From Rhizobium mongolense USDA 1844 (GTDB lineage: Bacteria > Pseudomonadota > Alphaproteobacteria > Rhizobiales > Rhizobiaceae): a DNA stretch of 64,000 nucleotides. Numbering within the stretch: position 1 is the first letter of the stretch; each line of letters starts with the position of its first letter. Location of the stretch: the NCBI RefSeq assembly GCF_000419765.1, contig NZ_ATTQ01000007.1:304973-368972 (forward strand), in the 5' to 3' direction. The translations under genes and the position numbers were made by a program. A model generated the notes under the pieces. It ran no database searches, was not told where the DNA came from, and saw only the letters and a list, made by a program, of their open reading frames with translations. Below are positions 54,186-62,464 of this stretch, in pieces.

Positions 54186-54578
54186 TCAGGTGCCCACGCC
54201 GATTTCGGCGAGACGGCCGAGGCAGGCCTCTTCGATATTGTCGAGCTCCGTCAGCGTGTCATCGATGTCCTTGCGCTTCTTGCGCAGGTCTTCCCGCTTT
54301 TCGTCAACCCGTTTCATCAAAAGCTTGAGCTGGCCGAGTTCCCCCGGCGGATCCTTATAGACCTGAATGATCTCGCGAATCTCCGCGATCGTGAAGCCGA
54401 TGCGGCGGCCGCGCAGGATTTCCTGGATCAGGCGCCGGTCGGCCGGACGGAAGAGGCGCGTGCGCCCGCGGCGTTCCGGATGGATCAGGCCCTCGTCTTC
54501 GTAGAAGCGAAGCGTGCGCGTCGACACTCCGAATTCGCGCGTCAGCTCCGTTATGCTATAGTACTTGTTCACTGGCAT
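54186..54578 (-). CDS. MerR-family transcriptional regulator
   Basis: A 130-residue MerR-type activator: helix-turn-helix YSITELTREFGVSTRTLRFY, wing EDEGLIHPERRGRTRLF, then a coiled-coil dimerisation helix (about residues 75-115, ending in KRKDIDDTLTELDNIEEACL). There is no metal-ligand C-terminal Cys cluster; a single Cys is in EEACLGRL. The LiuR/HmrR-like short form. A clear palindrome (54606-54627) just upstream is a probable autoregulatory operator. It resembles regulators of acyl-CoA degradation genes, none of which adjoin here. Confidence 0.88.
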   Translation of the reverse strand: MPVNKYYSITELTREFGVSTRTLRFYEDEGLIHPERRGRTRLFRPADRRLIQEILRGRRIGFTIAEIREIIQVYKDPPGELGQLKLLMKRVDEKREDLRKKRKDIDDTLTELDNIEEACLGRLAEIGVGT

Positions 54579-54605
54579 TGGCTTCCCACTCTCGTGCCCA
54601 TAATA

Positions 54606-54627
54606 TTGACTTTTACGTAATAGTCAA
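54606..54627. promoter_or_regulatory. MerR operator candidate
   Basis: TTGACT-N10-AGTCAA is a perfect 6+6 dyad over 22 bp, centred on TTTACGTAAT. It lies 28 bp upstream of the MerR gene start, the right place for overlapping the promoter, as in MerR-type autoregulation. It resembles LiuR-type sites (TTGAC with TTTACGTAA centre) from memory. Confidence 0.65.
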
Positions 54628-54643
54628 TTTAGGCAAATCCGGC

Positions 54644-56059
54644 TCAGATGCCGAACCACCAGGTGGCGATACCGAGGAAAGCGAAGAAGCCGGTGCAGTC
54701 GGTGACGGTGGTTACGAAAACGGACGACGCAATAGCCGGGTCCGCGCCGACCTTATCCAGAAGAAGCGGCAAAAGAATGCCTGCCAGCGCCGCAGCCACC
54801 AGATTGATGATCATGGCGGCGCCGATGACCATACCAAGCTGGTAGTCATGGAACCACGTGCCGGCAATCGTACCCATGATGCTGGCAAAGACGATGCCGT
54901 TCATGATGCCGACGCCCGCCTCCCTGCGGATGATGCGGCCGGCATTGTATATGTCGAGGTCGCGGGTCGCGAGCGCGCGCACGGTCACGGTCATCGTCTG
55001 CGTACCGGCATTGCCTCCCATGGAGGCCACGATTGGCATCAGTACGGCAAGCGCGATCATTTTCTCAATCGATGCGTCGAAGAGCCCGATGACACTGGCC
55101 GAAAGCATCGCCGTGCCGAGATTGATCATCAGCCAGAGGAAGCGCGAGCGGACGGTCGAGATGACATTGTCGGACAGCTCTTCGTCACCGACGCCGCCGA
55201 GGCGTTTGATGTCCTCATCCGCTTCCTCGTGAATGACGTCGACTACATCGTCGATGGTAAGAACACCGACAAGACGGTCGTTCTCGTCCACGACGGCGGC
55301 TGAGAGAAGGTCGTATTGCTCAAAGAGCTGCGCCGCCTCTTCCTGGTCCATCTCGGCTGGAATCGGATGAGTCGTCTCGCGCATGATCGCTTCGATTTTT
55401 GTCTGCCGCTTGGTGCGGAGAATCTGGTCGAGATCGACGGCGCCGAGCAGCTTGAAGGTCGGGTCTATAACGAAGATCTGCGTGAAGGAATAAGGCAGGT
55501 CCTCCTCTTCGCGCATGTAGTCGATCGTCTGACCGACAGTCCAGAAGGGCGGCACCGCCACGAATTCCGTCTGCATGCGGCGGCCGGCAGAGCTTTCCGG
55601 GTAATCGAGTGCCCTGCGCAGGCGCACCCGCTCGGTGAACGGCAGCTGCGCCAGAATTTCTTCCCGGTCTTCCTTGTCCAGGTCCTCGAGAATGTAGACA
55701 GCGTCGTCCGAATCGAGGTCGCCGATTGCAGCGGCAATCTGCTCGTTCGGTATCTGGTCGACAATTTCGCGGCGGATCGTTTCATCGACCTCCGTCAGCG
55801 CCGTCATGTCGAAATCGTCGCCGAGGAGGCGGACAAGCGCCAGGCGCTGATCCGGCTGGATCGATTCCAGCAGGTCGCCTATTTCGGACTCGTGAAGGCG
55901 CGCAACGTTCTGCCGGAGAAAAATCGTATCGCGGTCGGCGATGGCAGCGCCGACAAGCGCCAGAAAGTCGCTGCGGACATTGCCGTCCTCGTCATAGATG
56001 TCGGCTCCTTCGTCGTCCGGACGTCTGCGGATGCGGTCGTCTTCTCCGGTTTCCGTCAT
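54644..56059 (-). CDS. mgtE: MgtE-type magnesium transporter
   Basis: A 471-residue Mg2+ channel. N-terminal helical superfamily domain (about residues 35-150), paired CBS domains (about 155-285, VPPFWTVGQTIDYMREEEDL and AAVVDENDRLVGVLTIDDVV), then five membrane helices with PIVASMGGNAGTQTMTVTV (family selectivity region) and LPLLLDKVGADPAIASSVF. Cytosolic Mg2+ closes the channel through these domains. The start at 56059 has AGGACGG upstream; 56095 is an alternative. No Mg-responsive leader was recognised. Confidence 0.95.
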   Translation of the reverse strand: MTETGEDDRIRRRPDDEGADIYDEDGNVRSDFLALVGAAIADRDTIFLRQNVARLHESEIGDLLESIQPDQRLALVRLLGDDFDMTALTEVDETIRREIVDQIPNEQIAAAIGDLDSDDAVYILEDLDKEDREEILAQLPFTERVRLRRALDYPESSAGRRMQTEFVAVPPFWTVGQTIDYMREEEDLPYSFTQIFVIDPTFKLLGAVDLDQILRTKRQTKIEAIMRETTHPIPAEMDQEEAAQLFEQYDLLSAAVVDENDRLVGVLTIDDVVDVIHEEADEDIKRLGGVGDEELSDNVISTVRSRFLWLMINLGTAMLSASVIGLFDASIEKMIALAVLMPIVASMGGNAGTQTMTVTVRALATRDLDIYNAGRIIRREAGVGIMNGIVFASIMGTIAGTWFHDYQLGMVIGAAMIINLVAAALAGILLPLLLDKVGADPAIASSVFVTTVTDCTGFFAFLGIATWWFGI

Positions 56060-56295
56060 CTGCCGTCCTCGCATTCCAAGATTAACGACTGTCACGCCGC
56101 ATTCGAGAATGGCGGCCGAAAAAGCATTGTCAACAAGCGGATAAACGAATTCCGCCTGCCCTCTCGGCCCGCCCGAATTCCAGCCCCTGCTAACCGAAAT
56201 GCTCGGTGGCGTCTAGCGCCAAAGCGCATCGCGCAGATGACAATGCCCCGTCTTGCCGATAGTTTCCGCGCGCCAGCAAACAAGGACCGCCGCCG

Positions 56296-56790
56296 ATGGC
56301 CATTCGCCCCATTCTTCGCTATCCGCATCCCGGCCTGAAGACAGTCTGCGAACCGGTGACGGTCTTCGATTCGGCACTGCGTCAGCTTGCTGACGATCTG
56401 CTGGAGACGATGCGCGTCGCACCCGGCGTTGGCATCACGGCCGCCCATGTCGGCGTCTTCCTCCGGGTGGTCGTGATCGAGCTCATCAGGGCGGACGGAG
56501 TTCGGATCTTTATCAACCCTGATATCATTTCGGTTTCGGATGAATTCATGCGCCAGACCGAAGGAAGCGTGTCGATGCCGGGCGTGAGCGACGAGGTGAC
56601 GAGACCCCGCGCAGTCCGTTTCCGCTACCAGGACATCAACGGTCTCCAGCATGAAGAGCATGCCGATGGTTTCCTGGCAATTTGTATTCAGCACGAAGTC
56701 GACCAGCTTGACGGAATCTTCTGGCTTCAGCGCCTGTCGAAGCTGAAGCGCGACCGCCTGATCCGGAAATGGGAAAAAGCGACGTTGTGA
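56296..56790 (+). CDS. peptide deformylase-like protein lacking two metal ligands
   Basis: 164 residues with the peptide deformylase fold and spacing. Motif 1 (GxGxAAxQ) appears as GVGITAAH (44-51), motif 2 (EGCLS) as EGSVSMPG with Ser91 for the metal-binding Cys, and motif 3 (QHExDH) as QHEVDQLDG with Gln137 for the second His. Only His133 and Glu134 remain. Ordinary deformylation is therefore unlikely, though another activity or a binding role is possible. An intact def gene must exist elsewhere. The start ATG lies in a GCCGCCG context with no strong ribosome-binding site. Confidence 0.85.
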   Translation: MAIRPILRYPHPGLKTVCEPVTVFDSALRQLADDLLETMRVAPGVGITAAHVGVFLRVVVIELIRADGVRIFINPDIISVSDEFMRQTEGSVSMPGVSDEVTRPRAVRFRYQDINGLQHEEHADGFLAICIQHEVDQLDGIFWLQRLSKLKRDRLIRKWEKATL

Positions 56791-56805
56791 TTCACGAAAC
56801 TTTGG

Positions 56806-56830
56806 CGAACCATTCCGGACCACGGGCGTT
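56806..56830 (+). promoter_or_regulatory. EcfG/RpoE2-type promoter (one mismatch)
   Basis: CGAAC (56806-56810) and CGTT (56827-56830) are 16 bp apart, 29 bp before the BON-protein start codon. The first G of GGAAC is C here; the rest fits the EcfG consensus. Confidence 0.6.
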
Positions 56831-56858
56831 CTTCGATCAAGGTAACACCTGAGGGAGA

Positions 56859-57362
56859 ATGACGATGCCAAAGAAGAACGACAAGACCACATTTTCGCGC
56901 GAAGACGATTATCGCGATTACGAAGAACGCAATCTTGACGACGGCTGGCCCTACTCCGACGAAGCAGGTGCGCGATCGCCTGAACCGAAAAATCGAGCCT
57001 ATGGCGAAACGCCTGCAAACTTCGACCGCGATCCTAACAGCGGCTTTCGCGTCGACGGCACGGACGACGACGGAAACGAAAACCGGCTCAAGGATTCACT
57101 CAGGGCCGATACGATCGATCGCGACGAAAGCGATGACCTCGAAGCGCGCGTGACTGAGAACCTGGAAAACATCCCGGATCTGAACCTCGACAGCATCGAT
57201 GTTCATGCCGACGGCCATACGGTAACGCTGGAAGGCGCGGTCGAGACCATCGGAATGGCCCGGAAGGTCGAACTCGGTGCCCTTTCAGTCGATGGCGTCC
57301 ACCATATCCGCAACCGGCTGGAAACGATCGGTGTTGATTCGCATCTATCGGACGAGGATTGA
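56859..57362 (+). CDS. BON-domain stress protein
   Basis: A 167-residue soluble protein. The first about 95 residues are polar, rich in Asp, Glu, Arg and Asn, and probably disordered (DDYRDYEERNLDDGWPYSDE). Residues about 100-165 form a BON domain (LEARVTENLENIPDLNLDSI, VTLEGAVETIGMARKVELGA, VDGVHHIRNRLETI), a membrane- or phospholipid-binding module of OsmY-type proteins. No signal peptide. A GAGGGAG site precedes the ATG and an EcfG promoter lies upstream, so stress induction is likely. Confidence 0.88.
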   Translation: MTMPKKNDKTTFSREDDYRDYEERNLDDGWPYSDEAGARSPEPKNRAYGETPANFDRDPNSGFRVDGTDDDGNENRLKDSLRADTIDRDESDDLEARVTENLENIPDLNLDSIDVHADGHTVTLEGAVETIGMARKVELGALSVDGVHHIRNRLETIGVDSHLSDED

Positions 57363-57414
57363 AGTCCCTGAGAATCAAGGCCAATCGAACCGTCGAGCAT
57401 GCCGCAAACGAAAA

Positions 57415-57432
57415 GGGACCGGAAACCGGCCC
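57415..57432 (+). terminator. weak hairpin after BON gene
   Basis: GGG(A)CCGG/CCGGCCC with an AAA loop and one bulged A is followed by ATTTCTC. It could end the BON transcript before the opposite-strand tRNA gene. Confidence 0.35.
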
Positions 57433-57486
57433 ATTTCTCATGTCGCCCGCGAGATGGGACGTTCTAAAAAATTCTCTGGAAGAGAA

Positions 57487-57571
57487 TGGTGCGGTCGAGA
57501 AGACTCGAACTTCCACGGGTTGCCCCACAGCGACCTCAACGCTGCGCGTCTACCAATTCCGCCACGACCGC
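57487..57571 (-). tRNA. tRNA-Leu (anticodon GAG)
   Basis: An 85-nt minus-strand tRNA with a CCA end encoded. The acceptor stem begins GCGGTCG and ends CGACCGC; the D-arm has TGGCGGAATTGGTAGACGC, the anticodon stem CAGCG/CGCTG encloses TTGAGGT (anticodon GAG), the long variable arm typical of leucine tRNA is GGGGCAACCC, and the T-arm reads GTTCGAGTC. It reads CUC and CUU. It stands alone, with a matching promoter 37 bp upstream. Confidence 0.97.
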
Positions 57572-57607
57572 ATCGTGGTAGGTGCCGATTTGCGTCGGCG
57601 GGGCAGC

Positions 57608-57636
57608 ATGTAGCAAAAGCATTTGGGGTGCACAAG
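57608..57636 (-). promoter_or_regulatory. housekeeping sigma promoter of tRNA-Leu
   Basis: On the minus strand CTTGTG, 17 bp, CTACAT matches the rhizobial CTTGAC-N17-CTATAT consensus at 9 of 12 positions. It ends 37 bp before the tRNA start. Confidence 0.65.
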
Positions 57637-57746
57637 GGCGATATGGCAGATTTTTGCAAAACAAAATCACAGCATTTGAATTGCCCGTCAAACGGGGCCA
57701 TATAGGCGATCTGCCGCCTGTGATCGCCGTGCGGCGAGGGAAGTCT

Positions 57747-58460
57747 ATGCTGCGCACCGATCTGCAATTCTCGATGTTTCCGCTTGAAGGCTCAAAGCCG
57801 GTACGTTGGCGCATCGCCGATGGTCTCATTGCTTATAGCGAAGCCGTCGAGACGATGGAGCGCGAGGTGGCGGTGATCGCCGAGGGCGGCGATGAGCTTG
57901 TCTGGCTCGTCGAGCATCCGCCCCTCTATACTGCAGGCACCAGCGCCAATGCGAAGGACCTTGTGCAGCCGGACCGCTTTCCGGTTTTTGCGACCGGCCG
58001 CGGCGGCGAATACACTTATCATGGCCCCGGCCAGCGCGTTGCCTATGTGATGCTTGATCTCAAACGCCGGCGGCAGGATGTACGCGCCTTCGTCGCGGCG
58101 CTTGAAGAAGTGGTGATCCTTACGCTCGGTTCGATGAATGTACGCGGCGAGCGGCGCGAGGACCGCGTCGGCGTCTGGGTGAGACGGCCGGAGAAGCCGC
58201 TTCTTCCCGACGGCAGCATGAGCGAGGACAAGATTGCTGCGCTCGGCATCAGGCTTCGCAGATGGGTGACGTTTCACGGCTTGTCGCTCAATGTCGATCC
58301 CGACCTCGACCATTTTACCGGCATCGTACCCTGCGGGATTTCTGCCTACGGCGTGACCAGCCTTGTCGATCTCGGCCTGCCGGTGATGATGGCGGATGTG
58401 GATATCCGCCTGCGGGAAGCCTTCGAATCGGTCTTCGGCAAAACGGTGGGCGAGCGCTAG
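57747..58460 (+). CDS. lipB: octanoyl-[acyl-carrier-protein]-protein octanoyltransferase
   Basis: A 237-residue LipB, which transfers octanoyl groups from acyl-ACP to lipoyl domains of pyruvate and 2-oxoglutarate dehydrogenase. Motifs: [40 protein letters not shown] (substrate site with GGxxTYHGPGQ) and [15 protein letters not shown] containing the catalytic Cys; the Lys lies in [17 protein letters not shown]. Full set present. The ATG at 57747 matches relatives. DMT gene begins 59 bp later. Confidence 0.96.
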   Translation: MLRTDLQFSMFPLEGSKPVRWRIADGLIAYSEAVETMEREVAVIAEGGDELVWLVEHPPLYTAGTSANAKDLVQPDRFPVFATGRGGEYTYHGPGQRVAYVMLDLKRRRQDVRAFVAALEEVVILTLGSMNVRGERREDRVGVWVRRPEKPLLPDGSMSEDKIAALGIRLRRWVTFHGLSLNVDPDLDHFTGIVPCGISAYGVTSLVDLGLPVMMADVDIRLREAFESVFGKTVGER

Positions 58461-58519
58461 GCCATATTGATCGGCATGCATTCCTGTGGTTGATGGCTTC
58501 GTTCCCGAAAGCCTGCACC

Positions 58520-59458
58520 ATGTCCCAAGAACAATCTCCGCAAAATCCGCTTCAAGGCATGGTCATCATGGCCGGCGCCATGGTCGTCCTGCCCGCCATG
58601 GACGCGATCGCCAAATACATGGCGACCTTCGAGGCGATGTCACCGGGACAGGTGACATTCTATCGCTTCTTCTTTCAGGTAGCCTGCACGCTTCCTATCC
58701 TGCTTGCCGTCTTCCGCTGGAAGGCGCTTTCGGCAAAGCGGCCATGGATGAACCTGCTGCGGGGCGTCTTGCATGGCGCAGCCAGCCTGCTCTTCTTCGT
58801 CGCGGTCAAATACATGCCGCTCGCGGATGTCTTTGCGATCTATTTCGTGGAACCATTCATGCTGACGGCTCTTTCGGCGCTCTTCCTCGGCGACAAGGTC
58901 GGTTGGCGGCGGTGGGCGGCGATCGTCGTCGGCTTCGCAGGCGCGATGATCGTCATCCAGCCGAGCTACGAAATCTTCGGCCTGAAGGCGCTGCTGCCAG
59001 TGGTTTGTGCCTTCCTTTTCTCTCTCTATCTCTTCCTCAACCGGGCAATCGGTGAAGCCGATTCGCCGTTAACGATGCAGACCTTGGCCGGAATCGGTGG
59101 AACGCTCTTCATGGGGGCCGCGCTCCTAGGTGGAAATGCGCTGGCAATGCCCGATTTCGAAATGTCGCTTCCCTCGTCGGTATTGGGCCTCGCCCTGCTG
59201 CTCATCCTCGGCACCATCTCCGGCTATGCGCATATGCTGGTCGTCAGGGCATTCCGCCTTGCGCCGCTGTCGCTGCTTGCCCCGTTCCAATATTTCGAAA
59301 TCATTTCGGCGACCGTGCTCGGATACGCGCTGTTCAACGATTTTCCCAATTTTTCCAAATGGATCGGCATTTTCATCATCGTCGCGTCCGGCCTCTTCAT
59401 CATCTGGCGCGAACGCGTTCAGTCAAGATCGCTAAAATCATCGGAAACACCTGCGTAG
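58520..59458 (+). CDS. DMT-superfamily (EamA) transporter
   Basis: A 312-residue permease with ten predicted transmembrane helices in two EamA repeats (MVIMAGAMVVLPAMDAIAKY with SPGQVTFYRFFFQVACTLP, and the second starting SVLGLALLLILGTISGYAHM). RhaT/YdcZ-like family; substrate unknown, often an amino acid or purine exporter. The ATG at 58520 (MSQEQSPQ) is preferred; an in-frame ATG at 58493 is possible. Same direction as lipB. Confidence 0.9.
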   Translation: MSQEQSPQNPLQGMVIMAGAMVVLPAMDAIAKYMATFEAMSPGQVTFYRFFFQVACTLPILLAVFRWKALSAKRPWMNLLRGVLHGAASLLFFVAVKYMPLADVFAIYFVEPFMLTALSALFLGDKVGWRRWAAIVVGFAGAMIVIQPSYEIFGLKALLPVVCAFLFSLYLFLNRAIGEADSPLTMQTLAGIGGTLFMGAALLGGNALAMPDFEMSLPSSVLGLALLLILGTISGYAHMLVVRAFRLAPLSLLAPFQYFEIISATVLGYALFNDFPNFSKWIGIFIIVASGLFIIWRERVQSRSLKSSETPA

Positions 59459-59543
59459 TCGATTAACCCTTGTCGTTGAGGGTTCTTCAATTCCGCGGGG
59501 CTAAAATCATTTCCGGCTTCATGAAGAAGTCTGGAGATGAAAG

Positions 59544-60236
59544 ATGAGCGAATTCCGACTCGCTTTTCCGGCATGTGTGATCGCGGGAAAGCATCGGCTG
59601 GCCGCCGACGATATCAGCCTCTTGCGCAAGCACAGCTTTCCGCACGGCGTCCGGAGGGCCGACGACGTCGTTGTCATGCTGGCGCTGAATAATTCCTGTC
59701 CTGAAAAATGCCCGGAATGGAGCGCCTTCTTCGTGGAAGAACTCGCCGGTTTCATCGTCAACTACAGCTATCCGCAGGGCTCGCTGGACGAGATCAATGT
59801 CGCCTGGATCATGCGCATGTTTGCGACCGACGGCGTCATCAATTCGGCGCTCGAACTGGAACTCGTACTGCACATCATGGAGATTTCCTCCCATGTACCG
59901 GACGAGCTGCGCGCTTTTGCGCTCGATCAGCTGCGCCTCGCGATTACCGACGATGTCGGCGGCTACAAGCTGTCGCGTGCAGTGAACCGCAAGGGCATCG
60001 CCCGCCAGGATATCGATTTCGTGATGCGCGTGCTGCGGAACATCTGCGAGGGCGGTGTGATTCCGGTTTCGCATCTCACCCACAGCGTCTTGCGCCGGAT
60101 CGAAGCGGAAACGCTGCCTTCCGCCAATCATCCCCGCTGGGCTGAAATCCTCCAGGCGCTCCAGCTTCGCGATTACGCCGAACCGCGCATCAGCCGCTGG
60201 CTGCGGATCGTGGACGACGAACAAGCCGTTGCGTGA
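59544..60236 (+). CDS. conserved hypothetical protein, all-alpha
   Basis: A 230-residue soluble protein with no signal peptide or membrane segment. The N-terminal part reads RLAFPACVIAGKHRLAADDI, followed by RKHSFPHGVRRADDVVVMLA, with helical repeats rich in Leu and acidic residues (INSALELELVLHIMEISSHV). I recognise no catalytic motif. A helical, possibly tetratricopeptide- or TerB-like fold is a guess. The ATG has AAAG upstream. It is an isolated gene before pccA. Confidence 0.6.
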   Translation: MSEFRLAFPACVIAGKHRLAADDISLLRKHSFPHGVRRADDVVVMLALNNSCPEKCPEWSAFFVEELAGFIVNYSYPQGSLDEINVAWIMRMFATDGVINSALELELVLHIMEISSHVPDELRAFALDQLRLAITDDVGGYKLSRAVNRKGIARQDIDFVMRVLRNICEGGVIPVSHLTHSVLRRIEAETLPSANHPRWAEILQALQLRDYAEPRISRWLRIVDDEQAVA

Positions 60237-60340
60237 CTTGCGTTAGGACAGGTCCCTTCCCCACCGTCAGATTTCGCGCGATTGTGCGTCTCGGCGTTTG
60301 TGCGTAGAACTTCTGGACGCATTTTTCGGGTGGAGTCTGC

Positions 60341-62350
60341 ATGTTCAAGAAAATCCTGATCGCGAACCGCGGCGAGATCGCTTGCCGCGTGATCAAGACT
60401 GCGCGCCGCATGGGTATTGCAACGGTCGCGGTCTATTCGGACGCAGACCGCGATGCCCTTCACGTCGAGATGGCTGATGAAGCAGTGCATATAGGCCCGG
60501 CCGCGGCAGCCGAGAGCTATCTCGTCGCCGAAAAGATCATCGCCGTCTGCAAGGAGACCGGCGCGGAAGCTGTTCACCCCGGCTACGGCTTCCTTTCCGA
60601 ACGGGCCTCCTTTTGCGAGGCCCTGGAACGGGAGGGCATCGTCTTCATCGGACCGAAACCGAAGGCCATCAGGGCGATGGGCGACAAGATCGAATCGAAG
60701 AAGTTCGCCAATGCCGCCAAGGTTTCAACAGTGCCGGGCCATCTCGGCGTCATCGAGGATGCAGCGCATGCCGAGAAGATCGCCGGTCAGATCGGCTATC
60801 CCGTGATGATCAAGGCTTCGGCCGGCGGCGGCGGCAAGGGCATGCGTATCGCCTGGAACGAGGCGGAAGTCCGCGACGGTTTCGACCGTGCCCGCTCCGA
60901 GGCAAGGAGTTCTTTCGGCGACGATCGCGTCTTCATCGAGAAATACATTGTCGATCCGCGCCATATCGAAATCCAGGTGCTGGCCGATGCGCACGGCAGT
61001 ACCGTCTATCTCGGCGAGCGCGAATGCTCGATCCAGCGGCGGAACCAGAAGGTCGTCGAAGAGGCCCCCTCGCCTTTCCTCGACGAAAAGACCAGACAGG
61101 CGATGGGCAAGCAGTCCGTCGCACTGGCGAAGGCCGTCGATTATCAGAGCGCAGGAACGGTGGAATTCATCGTTGACCGCGACCGCAATTTCTATTTCCT
61201 CGAAATGAACACGCGGCTGCAGGTCGAGCATCCGGTGACGGAACTGGTGACCGGGATCGACCTCGTGGAGCAGATGATCCGGATTGCCGCGGGCGAAACG
61301 CTTCCCTTCAGCCAGAAGGACATAAAGCTGAATGGCTGGGCGATCGAAAGCCGCCTCTACGCCGAAGATCCCTATCGCAACTTCCTGCCGTCGATCGGCC
61401 GCCTGACGCGTTACCGCCCGCCCGCGGAAGGCTGGCACGGTAGCACGATCGTCCGCAACGATACCGGTGTCTTCGAGGGCGCCGAAATCTCGATGTATTA
61501 CGATCCGATGATCGCAAAGCTTTGCGCCTGGGCGCCGGACCGTTCGGCAGCGATCGATGCCATGGGCCAGGCACTCGACGGCTTCGTGGTTGACGGCATC
61601 GCGCATAATCTGCCGTTCCTCTCGGCATTGATGAAGCATCCGCGCTGGCGCGAGGGCAGACTTTCGACTGGTTTCATTGCCGAGGAATATCCGGACGGCT
61701 TTGCGCCGATGGCCCCCGATCAGCGGGAGGAGGCTCTGCTTGCGGCCGTCGCGCTGTCTACAGCACTGATCGAAGCCGATCGCCGCGAACGCCATATCGA
61801 CCGATTGCGCGCTTCGGACGGTAAACTTCGCGAGGAATGGGTCGTGAAGATCGGCACGGACTATGTGCCGGTGAGGCTTGCCGGTGGACTGGTGACCATC
61901 CCGTTCGACATGGAGATGGAAGCAGCGGGAGAAAAGTTTCATGTTGTCACCGATTGGCGACCCGGTGAGCCAGTCTGGAACGGGGCAATCGACGGACGGG
62001 CGGTGACGGCCCAGGTTCGGCCGGTTCTGAACGGCATGCGCATCGATTGGCAGGGCCTTGCGGTCCGCGCCACGGTTTTCACGCCGCGCCACGCCGAACT
62101 CGATTGCCTGATGCCAGTCAAGGTCCCGCCCGATACCTCGAAGCTGTTGCTTTGCCCGATGCCGGGGCTGGTGATTTCGATCGCCGTCGCGGAAGGCCAG
62201 GAGGTAAAGGCCGGCGAAACGCTTGCCGTCGTAGAAGCTATGAAGATGGAAAACGTGCTGCGCGCCGAACGCGATCTGGTCGTCGGCAAGATCAATGCGA
62301 AGCCTGGCGAGAGCCTCGCCGTCGATGCCGTGATCCTGGAATTCGCCTGA
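60341..62350 (+). CDS. pccA: acyl-CoA carboxylase alpha subunit (biotin carboxylase + BCCP)
   Basis: A 669-residue biotin-dependent carboxylase alpha chain, most likely propionyl-CoA carboxylase. Biotin carboxylase domain (1-450): MFKKILIANRGEIACRVIKT, SAGGGGKGMRIAWNEAEVRD, ERECSIQRRNQKVVEEAPSP, EFIVDRDRNFYFLEMNTRLQ and VEHPVTELVTGIDLVEQM. The C-terminal biotinyl domain has VVEAMKMENVLRAERD (biotin-Lys). The middle region is a BT-like linker, as in PccA. No pccB adjoins. Acetyl- or methylcrotonyl-CoA as substrate cannot be excluded. Confidence 0.92.
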   Translation: MFKKILIANRGEIACRVIKTARRMGIATVAVYSDADRDALHVEMADEAVHIGPAAAAESYLVAEKIIAVCKETGAEAVHPGYGFLSERASFCEALEREGIVFIGPKPKAIRAMGDKIESKKFANAAKVSTVPGHLGVIEDAAHAEKIAGQIGYPVMIKASAGGGGKGMRIAWNEAEVRDGFDRARSEARSSFGDDRVFIEKYIVDPRHIEIQVLADAHGSTVYLGERECSIQRRNQKVVEEAPSPFLDEKTRQAMGKQSVALAKAVDYQSAGTVEFIVDRDRNFYFLEMNTRLQVEHPVTELVTGIDLVEQMIRIAAGETLPFSQKDIKLNGWAIESRLYAEDPYRNFLPSIGRLTRYRPPAEGWHGSTIVRNDTGVFEGAEISMYYDPMIAKLCAWAPDRSAAIDAMGQALDGFVVDGIAHNLPFLSALMKHPRWREGRLSTGFIAEEYPDGFAPMAPDQREEALLAAVALSTALIEADRRERHIDRLRASDGKLREEWVVKIGTDYVPVRLAGGLVTIPFDMEMEAAGEKFHVVTDWRPGEPVWNGAIDGRAVTAQVRPVLNGMRIDWQGLAVRATVFTPRHAELDCLMPVKVPPDTSKLLLCPMPGLVISIAVAEGQEVKAGETLAVVEAMKMENVLRAERDLVVGKINAKPGESLAVDAVILEFA

Positions 62351-62464
62351 TCCGGATTGGCACAGGTCCGCCTGCGCCACCGCTGACGCGACTTCGCATT
62401 TGTTAAGGTCTTGCAGCCTAGTATGCGGCGTTTTCGTCCTGTGGCTGGGGCCTCGGAGACACGA

